Shown: piece after piece, positions 9,201 through 16,461 of the stretch | How positions within the stretch are numbered: position 1 is the first letter of the stretch | How the letters are laid out: each line of letters starts with the position of its first letter | Assembly (NCBI GenBank): GCA_900316755.1 | Contig: ONED01000013.1 | Span: 1 to 43,345, forward strand | Direction: 5' to 3' | Length of the DNA stretch: 43,345 nt | From: an uncultured Eubacteriales bacterium | GTDB taxonomy: Bacteria > Bacillota > Clostridia > Lachnospirales > Lachnospiraceae | Made by a program: the position numbers and the translations under genes | Notes under the pieces: model-generated | What the model was told of the DNA's origin: nothing | Databases searched by the model: none | Seen by the model: only the letters and a program-made list of their open reading frames with translations

Positions 9201-11607
9201 CACTTGTCCCTTTTCCATTGACACGGAAGGTTACGTCCACATTCTCTGGTTTATCCATATACTCTACATAGAAAGAAAGGATATACCATTTTCCGCTTTC
9301 TATCCGATTTACTGCATTTCCGTCCGTATCATAAATAGACAAGTTGCCGTCGGAAGAGAATTTCTTGCCTACGGTTACAGTGCTGCTATTCTGAATCGTA
9401 TAACCGGAACGTGTGACGGAAGAATTCAGCGAGAATGACTTTGCACCTTTATTCAAATAGAATCCCATCGTAATGAACCGTTTCTTTCCGATAAAAAATA
9501 CACTTGCTTTTGAGTTGTTCTGTACTTCACGGAAATAAATATCTCCGCTTCCCGATGTATTTGTATATAGAGCACTTCCGGCAAATTCTCCCGTTGTAAT
9601 GTCCTCCAAAGAAGCTTTCCTCTCGCTCTTAACAGCCAGTCCGGAAGGTGCTGTACCATCATAATCTTTCGGTATAAAACTGCCCTTCTGGTAATAACGC
9701 ACATTATTGATGTATGCCACATCCCCTTTATTCATTAAGGCAATCTCAAAGGCTGCCGGTGTATTCACATAAATATCACTTTCCAGAGCCAGTTCTTCAT
9801 AATCAATCGTAATCGTCTGCCAGCGTCCTTTCTCCAAAACGTATTGTTGTTTTCCATCTGCAATAATGGAAATCCAGTCACACTTCGAGAAATTGGTTGC
9901 ACCGACTGCAGCTGCGAATTCTACTTCTTTTGAAAGCAAGGAGAAGTAAACTGCTTCTGCATCTTCTATATACAGGTCAAATGTAATATATTTTCCACGC
10001 TCCGAAAGCCGATACAGTGAATCACCTCTGGAGGTGCCAAGGGAAGACACTGCTACCATCGTATTTTGAAGATAGTCATCGCTGCCCCCTGTGAGTCGGT
10101 ATGCTCCGGTTACACCTGCAATCTCTTTATCTGTCTTTTTGTACACAGAATTATCTGCATTTGCATAGCTGTGAAACTCACAGTTGGTTGCCTGAACATA
10201 CTCTTTTTCTTTTTCATAGGAAACCCCATCGTCTACCATAAATGAATCATCCATCCGATAACAAATGTTCGAGAAGTATACATCCATATTCTCATTATGT
10301 GCCGTATAGAAGTAACTTAAAGTAGCCGTTGGATATTCCAGAATAAATGCGTAGATATCATAAACGACTGTAAGCCATCTTCCTTCCACTACCCGGTTCA
10401 ACACTTCTCCATTCTCATCCAGAATTTTCACCCATGAAGTATAGAAAAAGGTATCGTAAGGTAAGTTATAAGTTGTTCCACCATTCGTATATCCCAAAAG
10501 GAGCTGACTTGGTCCTGTCAAATAAATGTCATATGTAAAATAGCGATACCCACTTCTATATGCTTCTATCAGGTCACTTCCGACTTTAGAGTTTACCAAA
10601 CGATGAGGCCAGATATCATGCCATCCTTCTGGTGTCAGCGAGTGCGTTCCACTCAGGTAACGGGTAATGCCTTCTGTTCTTCCTCCTACGTTTCCTTTAT
10701 AAGATTCATAACTCACTCCCTTTGTCTGATCCGCAATTTCAAACGTTTCCGGCTCGTAAGGTGGATTTACCGTTACTATAAAAGTATCCACGATTTCCGG
10801 ACTCTCCTGTAGGCTCACTTCCACTGTAGCAGAACCAACTGCCTGTGCAATGACTGTATTGCCTTCTACCTTTACGCATCCTTCATCTCCTTCTGAAATC
10901 CGGTAGGAAAGCTTCGGCTCTTTTACCACTTCCCCCTGCACACATACTTCCATATCAAGACTTTTCTGGTTCACCTTCTTGTTGTCAGCATTATACAAGG
11001 TCAGATTTTCTTGTCCAACCTCCACATAAGTGGGAGGCTTCACCGTAATCTTACCGGTTCCGGTAATCGTAAGTCCCTTGTATTCTGCCTGCATAGTCAC
11101 TTCCGTTTCGCCCAATGCCAAACCGGTCACTTTGACCCCATTCGTTGCAACAAGCTCCGTATTTCCTGCTTCAGATTTGTAGGAAATCGGATGTGCAGAT
11201 ACATCCATTTCCTTTCCGTCATAAACGACCTTGGGAGTAATCGCTGTCTCCAATCCTACATATGCAACCGAATCCTCTAATACAATCTTCGGCTTACCAG
11301 CAGTGTCGTTTACTCTCTTTACTGTAATATTTATCGTTTTTAGAAACTTTTTACCCACAACAGTAACTGGATCTGCACTGGTTTTTTGGGCGACTAATTT
11401 TCCATTTTCTACTGTAACCACACTTTCATCAGACGAAGTCCATTTGTAATCCTCAAAACTTCCCTTACTGAGTCTAATCTCCTGCTCTTCATACCTTTGA
11501 AGCCAGACTTCCTGTGTATCCTTAGGTCTGATAAGGAAAAAGAGAAGCAGCGCGATTGCAACTACACCGACAATGATGCTTGCTATCACAGTGATTTTTT
11601 TTCTCAT
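6217..11607 (-). CDS. Giant membrane-anchored multi-module glycan-binding protein (1796 residues)
   Basis: ATG at 11607 follows AGGAGGTG. The N terminus is a signal anchor (basic MRKK, then a hydrophobic helix to about residue 27); no cleavage site, lipobox or LPXTG is evident, so it probably stays tethered by this helix. Residues about 30-285 form three Ig-like (BIG2-like) domains. Then come four divergent beta-sandwich modules (about 285-455, 455-645, 645-815, 815-995), each with a Y-[IVM]-[ST]-x-D/G-[FI]-Y-type strand, a G-x-W-[YLQ]-T strand and a late YLKDL/YFSNI-type strand. Four closely related modules follow (about 996, 1162, 1327 and 1487 to about 1655) starting [DS]-x-LGFV and carrying FLFNTST and GGPATIYLKNL. 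A terminal module (TPICTTPCWW ... AYFRNL) ends the protein. I see no catalytic domain, so it is read as a cell-surface binding scaffold. The fold assignment is from sequence pattern only. Confidence 0.88.
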   Translation of the reverse strand: MRKKITVIASIIVGVVAIALLLFFLIRPKDTQEVWLQRYEEQEIRLSKGSFEDYKWTSSDESVVTVENGKLVAQKTSADPVTVVGKKFLKTINITVKRVNDTAGKPKIVLEDSVAYVGLETAITPKVVYDGKEMDVSAHPISYKSEAGNTELVATNGVKVTGLALGETEVTMQAEYKGLTITGTGKITVKPPTYVEVGQENLTLYNADNKKVNQKSLDMEVCVQGEVVKEPKLSYRISEGDEGCVKVEGNTVIAQAVGSATVEVSLQESPEIVDTFIVTVNPPYEPETFEIADQTKGVSYESYKGNVGGRTEGITRYLSGTHSLTPEGWHDIWPHRLVNSKVGSDLIEAYRSGYRYFTYDIYLTGPSQLLLGYTNGGTTYNLPYDTFFYTSWVKILDENGEVLNRVVEGRWLTVVYDIYAFILEYPTATLSYFYTAHNENMDVYFSNICYRMDDSFMVDDGVSYEKEKEYVQATNCEFHSYANADNSVYKKTDKEIAGVTGAYRLTGGSDDYLQNTMVAVSSLGTSRGDSLYRLSERGKYITFDLYIEDAEAVYFSLLSKEVEFAAAVGATNFSKCDWISIIADGKQQYVLEKGRWQTITIDYEELALESDIYVNTPAAFEIALMNKGDVAYINNVRYYQKGSFIPKDYDGTAPSGLAVKSERKASLEDITTGEFAGSALYTNTSGSGDIYFREVQNNSKASVFFIGKKRFITMGFYLNKGAKSFSLNSSVTRSGYTIQNSSTVTVGKKFSSDGNLSIYDTDGNAVNRIESGKWYILSFYVEYMDKPENVDVTFRVNGKGTSAYLKDLNLTAQPLYGEPLSEASFVPGWINTDGSEASVVQVLGGKFAGTERYINWTQSEWSCASFAAIKDSSFYDAGYKYMSYDFYLTEDVKQVTFFAWVTNPFIKDTAIVQSVEVGSSFAHTDNVYFFDASGKSVQRLDAGQWYTITIQMNYPDSPDWSFVSIRTSGDNGSVCYLKNFRGTNKMPYKYQEFGAVIADPLGFVAGEGVKITDARMDGVFVKKAVLEDNGRVFFEDVIDSEGHKGDFFAGAYKYVTFDMYVDSATAFLFNTSTYNIWSNGAGYDWSANPAGEYKQGDYLRTYVEGYRTPLNTGLWYTVCMKVENYSPAVDISACGGPATIYLKNLTFTNDYPTEISKLPLEQDPLGFVAGKGATLTSVKKDGEKVVKAVLKENSQVYFKDVMTEKGTKGKFFLTDNRYVTFDIYVESTGGFLFNTSTHNIWTNGAGFDWSANPAGDATQGDFVRTYVEGYRTPLKAGYWYTVSMKAEDWSYTVNLQANGGDATVYLKNLRFSGSFPTEVEKLPIDLDSLGFVGGTGTVVTKEMKDGEEVIKAALYEDGQNVFFKHVITEAGEKGKFFLLDDCYVTFDMYVESTSGFLFNTSTYNIWTNGTGYDWSGNGSQGSYLRSYIGEIRTPLSTGAWYTVSMRVEEYSNMVSIQACGGPATIYLKNLTFASEFPKEITKETFETDPLGFVAGEGVTVSEETKDGENVVKAVFSADGKHVYFKDVISESGAKELFFALGYKYVTFDMYVEDASAFLFNTSNQNIWTNAAGYDWSNNAAGSLKQGDYLRSYMEGKRTPLNRGAWYTVSMRIDDFSNMADIVSCGGPATIYLKNLTFADSFPETEPDTPPVSGELDFKPVDASQGATAVEVTEGDFAGTVKFTSSSQGSEWDNYNRVAFKGVDSGKTKVEFEVYFAGGYAITPICTTPCWWSTFGHAASDSSLWNYLTVTGQNGQSVQNVTSGQWYKFSLTIAGAQEIALGFAPNATAYFRNLSVF

Positions 11608-11620
11608 TATCTTTCACCTC

Positions 11621-13435
11621 CTAATTCGCAGCGCAAAAAGCACCTACATACTTTTTATCACCTACCGTATTTCCGACATAATCTTCTTTGAGCATTTCAG
11701 ATAATAACTGACCCACGGTGAGACACTTTTGTTCACTTGGAATAAAGTCTTTCATATTCTCAATTCCCGGTCTTGCTTCCATTTCCATCAGTCCCGGATT
11801 GAACGTCTCACAATCTACTGGGTTTTTCACCTTTTCTGTCAGGAAAGAATCCTCAAAATTATAGAACACATTATTCTCAATCTTTGCATCCGGACAGAAC
11901 TCAAGCTCAAATCTGGAAGAACGCTGATTTCGCAAATAGAAAATATTATTTACAAAACTCCAATTTTTTCCAAGAATAGTATTGTCGCCCCACGCATTAC
12001 TCTTTACAATTCCCTGTTCTCCGGTTTCCCCTGGCACAACAATGGTGTTATTTGCAATCATCAGGTCTTCTATCTTTCCTTGAATATGGAAGACAGTATC
12101 ACCATTATCTGCAAAAACATTATTGCGGATAGTCACATCCTTCCAGTCTGAGTGACGCATCTCTCTGACAGGCAACGCATCTTCATCCTGCACAAAAGTT
12201 CCATCTTCGTTATAAAGAATTTCCTCTGTCGGATGATTACAGAGAAGAATGCCACCGCCTTCGTTATGGTGACTGTAATTATACTGGAATAAAATGCTTG
12301 TATTTCCAATATCGATATCAAATCCTTGTCCATCTCCGGAACCTGTCGGCAAATGGGTATAGGCAGCTTCATTATACTGGAACACAAGGTTCTTTGAAGA
12401 ATGCGACCAAATCCCTGCTGAATAATATCCCGCACGTCCCAAATACTGTGAATGGTAAGATGTATTTCCCTGAATAAAGCCGCCATCAGTGGCAATCAGT
12501 ACAATCGCATCTCCACCCGTATAAGAAATATCATTATCCAGAATGTTAAAATTCTTATGAGGATACCATCCAGTCTCATCATCGTAATAGCGATTATTTC
12601 CCCAGTCGAGACCCGGACGCCGAACCCAGTCAGAGTTTATAAATATACCACAACGCGAAACACGTTCAATTGTATTACCTTCCAACCAGACGTTCTCAAA
12701 CCAGCTTGCACCCGGGAATCTGTTCGTACTTGATGTAAAGTAAATACCGGAGTACTGGTACACATACCGCTCTGCCGGGCAAATATCTACCGCACTTACT
12801 GTTTCATACGCAACATTTTCCGGACGATTTCCTTCTGAAAGATCTCCCCAGATGAAATTAATATCATGAATATAGTTTCCCTTTAACACAATATTGGAAG
12901 ACGCTCCTGATTTCTTCGTATAAACATAAAATCCGCGATATGCATTCGGATTTGATAACTCTAATCCACTAATACGTACATTGCTTCCACAAATTTCTAC
13001 ACAATTTGGTTCTGCGGAGAAGGAAGCATAGCCTTCATCCTCTGTTGCCCCATAAACATCGATTATCAACGGGGCTTCTTCCTTTGCTTCAAAAGAAGTC
13101 ACCTTCAGTGCCTCCTCATATGTGCTTCCAGCCTTAAAGAGTAGTTTCGTTGGTATATCTTCTCCACAATTCTCAATAATCTTATTTGCCGCCTTTACCG
13201 ACTGCTTCGGTGCATCTTCAGAAAGACCATCATTTTCATCGCTTCCGGACTCGGAATCAAAATAATAGGTTGTATACTCCACTGAGGATGCAATCTCTGC
13301 ATACATTTCCGGTGATGGTACCTCCTCATATACAACCTTCTCACCGGTCTTTGATGCCGCTTTACCACAGCCGGTTGTCAGACCAGACAAGGTCAGGGCA
13401 GATACAACCATAATTGCAACCAATTTTTTTCTCAT
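11621..13435 (-). CDS. Right-handed parallel beta-helix lipoprotein, probable surface glycosidase or lyase
   Basis: The start is set at ATG 13435 because GGAGG lies 5 nt upstream and the signal peptide with lipobox LTTGC follows at once; the frame is open further up to 13459. The 604-residue product has a lipid-anchored Cys, the entry motif YYFDSESGSDENDGLSEDAP found in many beta-helix enzymes, and a long run of strands with N-N-x-[IV] ladders. A GDGQGFDIDIG motif places Asp368 and Asp375 seven apart. From memory, GH136 lacto-N-biosidases are beta-helix enzymes with two catalytic Asp residues also seven apart, so GH136-like activity is a candidate; a polysaccharide lyase or other beta-helix glycosidase is an alternative. 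The same domain is embedded in the surface protein at 1-4266. It is in the ABC-importer operon, so it likely makes fragments for uptake. Confidence 0.8.
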   Translation of the reverse strand: MRKKLVAIMVVSALTLSGLTTGCGKAASKTGEKVVYEEVPSPEMYAEIASSVEYTTYYFDSESGSDENDGLSEDAPKQSVKAANKIIENCGEDIPTKLLFKAGSTYEEALKVTSFEAKEEAPLIIDVYGATEDEGYASFSAEPNCVEICGSNVRISGLELSNPNAYRGFYVYTKKSGASSNIVLKGNYIHDINFIWGDLSEGNRPENVAYETVSAVDICPAERYVYQYSGIYFTSSTNRFPGASWFENVWLEGNTIERVSRCGIFINSDWVRRPGLDWGNNRYYDDETGWYPHKNFNILDNDISYTGGDAIVLIATDGGFIQGNTSYHSQYLGRAGYYSAGIWSHSSKNLVFQYNEAAYTHLPTGSGDGQGFDIDIGNTSILFQYNYSHHNEGGGILLCNHPTEEILYNEDGTFVQDEDALPVREMRHSDWKDVTIRNNVFADNGDTVFHIQGKIEDLMIANNTIVVPGETGEQGIVKSNAWGDNTILGKNWSFVNNIFYLRNQRSSRFELEFCPDAKIENNVFYNFEDSFLTEKVKNPVDCETFNPGLMEMEARPGIENMKDFIPSEQKCLTVGQLLSEMLKEDYVGNTVGDKKYVGAFCAAN

Positions 13436-13465
13436 AGAAACCTCCATTTTCTTACTCATAACGTT

Positions 13466-13942
13466 TTATTGCATGGTTACCTTTTGATATCCGCTTCCTC
13501 CTTTGCGTAAAAGTAGGAATGGAACTGGGAGCATAAGTGCCGCGAAAAGTGCCGCCCCACGAAAGTCCAGAAAAAGGATGTCCATCATTTTCAACGTTGA
13601 CGCAATCGTACCAAGCCAATAAATCAAACCACAGAGACAAATGGGCAAAAACATAATCTGTGCAAAGTACCCTGCCATCTCCTGAGTGAACATATTTTCC
13701 GCCCAATTGCATCCAATCTGTGCAACAATCGCTACCAAAACAAAAATCAACACTGTCTTTCCCCATTTTTTTACCGGAATTGTAAGAATCTTAAATCCTC
13801 CTGTAAAAGTATCCACAAAAAAATGCGAAGCAAATGGAATAATATACAGTCCCCAGTGTGGGGTTCCAGTTTTCTTTGCTAACAAAGCAATACTGATGGC
13901 ATAATATTCAATCCATGCAAAAAGTATCATCCAGCCAATCAT
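13466..13942 (-). CDS. Small integral membrane protein, unknown function
   Basis: ATG at 13942 comes 3 nt after the solute-binding gene stop, and its SD (AAGGAG) lies inside that gene's end. The 158-residue product has about four to five hydrophobic segments (around 1-20, 28-45, 62-80, 92-115, 128-145) and a short basic tail. I do not recognise a family. Its place between the binding protein and a surface enzyme in an importer operon suggests a role in assembly, anchoring or transport of the same system, but that rests on position only. Confidence 0.7.
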   Translation of the reverse strand: MIGWMILFAWIEYYAISIALLAKKTGTPHWGLYIIPFASHFFVDTFTGGFKILTIPVKKWGKTVLIFVLVAIVAQIGCNWAENMFTQEMAGYFAQIMFLPICLCGLIYWLGTIASTLKMMDILFLDFRGAALFAALMLPVPFLLLRKGGSGYQKVTMQ

Positions 13943-13945
13943 AGA

Positions 13946-15562
13946 CTACTCGCTCCTTCGTAATTTCATGAGGTCATACTGTTGCGTCAGAAATTCCTGA
14001 TATGCTTTTCCGCCACCAAGCAGATATGCACTTACATCGGATGCAAAGCCTGCAGACGGGTCAACTCTTCCGCTCCACGCCTCGCTTACACGTCCATAAA
14101 TTGTATTTTTCTGTTGTGTATAGCTGTTCAAAACATCTGTCGGGGCAGTTGGCCACATATAATTGATTAAATCATTCTCAATATAATTACTTGGGTCCGC
14201 TGCCGTAGCAATCCATTCTTTTTCCTCGTCGCTGTATCCTTTATAGGTCAGATTGGAAACATTTTGATTTTCCACCAAGGTTAAAATTCCAGAATACGGC
14301 GGATTTGTCACATAGGATTCATCCGAATAAGAATATGTGCCATCACCATTATCAACCCAGTGTTTTCCTTCAATTCCATATCGACAAAGATTGTAGTTAT
14401 CCTCACTAGAATATACCCAATTAATAAATTTAATAATCTCGGCCGCGTTCTGCGATGTCTTCAAAATACAAGCCGCAAAGGTTGCAGGAGTATTTTTCAT
14501 AAACCCTCTTTTAGCAGAGCCAGAAGTTTCCGGAAGAGCTCCCAGTACAGTAAACTCTGCCGATTCATTAATCTCTTTGCAGCGTCTTGCTACTTTAATA
14601 AGATGCTGTACAGTCGGGTCGAGAACAAACACACCTGCTTTCCCTGCAACAAAATTTGTTTCTCCTTGTTCCAAAAGAATAATTTCTGATTCATCAGAAG
14701 TAATTCCGGCTTTTGCCCAATCGTATTCCTTCTTCAACACCTTTTGATACTCCTCCGTCACAAATCCCGGAACCACCTGCTCGTTTCCGGCACTGTCAGT
14801 ACGTGTTGTATAGGTGAAGTATCCCGAGTCTCCATAAGCACCCAGAGTCAAAACCTTTTCAAGATCCCAAGGAGCACCTGTAATGACATGATTTAATTGA
14901 TACTTACCTTTCATGGTAAGACACATTTCTTCAAATGTAGCCAAATTATCTACCAGTTTATAATTTGCACCATCTGTAAATTTTGTCTGTGCCTTTTCCG
15001 GATCATCTGTAAATCCACACGCTTCCATCCAGTCCTTCCGAACAAGAATGCCGAATTTGTATGGGCTGATTACAGATGGAATTCCAATCACCTTGTCATC
15101 TGAGGTCGTTAATGCATTTATGGGATCTCCACCAATATTTGCAAGAATATCCTCTCCGTAATCTTCCAAGTATTCTGAGATATCAAAATACCAGTCATTT
15201 GCAACCATAATATCATCGATACCGGAACCACCTCTTGTGTGGGAAATTGCCACGTCAAGCTGGTCACCACCGGCAATGGCATTGGTCATCTGCGTCCCTA
15301 GGTCTTTCCCTGTGAATGTAATCTCAAAATCAAGCAATGTTCCCGTAGCTTCATAATAAGCCTGCTCAATATACTCGATTACTTCTGACTCTTCCGAGCC
15401 CTTTACCCATGCAAATTCGCTGGAACCACCTGCGTAAATGACAATTTTGGTTGCGTCGCCATTGTCTCCTCTTTCACTCTCGGAGTTGCTGCCGCCGCAG
15501 CCTGTCAGCAAACCCGCTGCCATAGTTGCTGCCAAAAGCAGCGATACTACTTTTCTTTTCAT
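13946..15562 (-). CDS. Carbohydrate ABC transporter solute-binding lipoprotein (LplA/YtcQ type)
   Basis: ATG at 15562 follows AAGGAGG. The 538-residue product has a signal peptide with lipobox LLTGC (Cys22), so it is lipid-anchored outside the membrane. After a Ser/Glu/Asp-rich linker comes a type-1 extracellular binding fold with stretches such as IVIYAGGSSEFAW and the hinge-side motif SPYKFGILVRKDWMEACGF, typical of the large LplA/YtcQ group that works with LplB- and LplC-type permeases on oligosaccharides. Length fits that group. The substrate cannot be read from sequence. It lies directly downstream of both permease genes. Confidence 0.88.
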   Translation of the reverse strand: MKRKVVSLLLAATMAAGLLTGCGGSNSESERGDNGDATKIVIYAGGSSEFAWVKGSEESEVIEYIEQAYYEATGTLLDFEITFTGKDLGTQMTNAIAGGDQLDVAISHTRGGSGIDDIMVANDWYFDISEYLEDYGEDILANIGGDPINALTTSDDKVIGIPSVISPYKFGILVRKDWMEACGFTDDPEKAQTKFTDGANYKLVDNLATFEEMCLTMKGKYQLNHVITGAPWDLEKVLTLGAYGDSGYFTYTTRTDSAGNEQVVPGFVTEEYQKVLKKEYDWAKAGITSDESEIILLEQGETNFVAGKAGVFVLDPTVQHLIKVARRCKEINESAEFTVLGALPETSGSAKRGFMKNTPATFAACILKTSQNAAEIIKFINWVYSSEDNYNLCRYGIEGKHWVDNGDGTYSYSDESYVTNPPYSGILTLVENQNVSNLTYKGYSDEEKEWIATAADPSNYIENDLINYMWPTAPTDVLNSYTQQKNTIYGRVSEAWSGRVDPSAGFASDVSAYLLGGGKAYQEFLTQQYDLMKLRRSE

Positions 15563-15606
15563 AACTCTAAATCCTCCTTATCTATTTTTTTGATTTATGA
15601 AAATTT

Positions 15607-16461
15607 TTAGCCTTTTACAGCACCTGCTGTAACACCCTTTGCGAAATATTTATGTAAAATCGGTGAAGCTAGGATGAGGGGTAACGTTACAATAACAATT
15701 GCTGCATTTTTTACGGACACTGGGGAAGGCTCCTGCGGATTATTTTCCAAAATTTTTCGGAGCACATATTGAATCATCCACAATCCTTCATTCTTCACAC
15801 TCAGATACATAAGGGAATCCAACCAGTTGTTCCACCTTGTTACAAATGAGATAAGCCCAATGGTAAACATCATCGGAGTAGCAAGCGGACAATAAATGCG
15901 AATAAGCTTCTGCAACTCATTTGCTCCGTCTATGTCTGCAGCCTCGCACAAGGATTCCGGAAGTCCATAAAAATAATTTCTCATAAGTACAATACTGTAA
16001 ATATTTGCCACATTAGGAAGAATCAGTGCCCAGACACTGTCATAAAGTCCAATATTACGAATTACCAAATACAATGGAATTGTTCCACCACTAAAAAACA
16101 TCGGAATCATAAAGTACCATGTGAAAAATTTTCTTCCTGCCAGTTTTTTTCTAGAAAGCACATATGCTGCACCTGTGCAGACCACCACCGTCAAAAATGC
16201 TGTTGCTAACGATACAAAAATCGTCACACCAAGAGAACGCGCAAGAGAACCCTTAGCAAACAGTTCCGTATATGAATCCGTTTGGAATCCCCGAAACCAC
16301 ACACTCAGCCCATTCAGGGTCAGTGCCATATCATCACTAACTGAAGCTGTAATCATCATCCAGAAGGGCGTGATAAATATGATTGCCAAAAGCACCATGA
16401 TGACAGCATTTAAAATATGAAACAATTCTATTTTTTTCTTTTTTCTTGTCTTTACAATCAT
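15607..16461 (-). CDS. Carbohydrate ABC transporter permease (LplC/YtcP type)
   Basis: The start ATG at 16461 overlaps the stop of the previous permease gene (ATGA), so translation is coupled. The 284-residue product has six predicted membrane helices and the EAA loop motif EAADIDGANELQKLIRIYCP that docks the ATPase. It ends with ILHKYFAKGVTAGAVKG, the usual tail of LplC-type permeases. No ATPase gene is in the window; importers of this class often share a genome-encoded MsmK-type ATPase elsewhere. Confidence 0.93.
   Translation of the reverse strand: MIVKTRKKKKIELFHILNAVIMVLLAIIFITPFWMMITASVSDDMALTLNGLSVWFRGFQTDSYTELFAKGSLARSLGVTIFVSLATAFLTVVVCTGAAYVLSRKKLAGRKFFTWYFMIPMFFSGGTIPLYLVIRNIGLYDSVWALILPNVANIYSIVLMRNYFYGLPESLCEAADIDGANELQKLIRIYCPLATPMMFTIGLISFVTRWNNWLDSLMYLSVKNEGLWMIQYVLRKILENNPQEPSPVSVKNAAIVIVTLPLILASPILHKYFAKGVTAGAVKG

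Noticed and set aside
6217-11607. Cellulosome or sortase-anchored protein
   Set aside because: No dockerin or cohesin pattern and no LPXTG motif; the C terminus ends in the last beta module and the N terminus is a membrane anchor.
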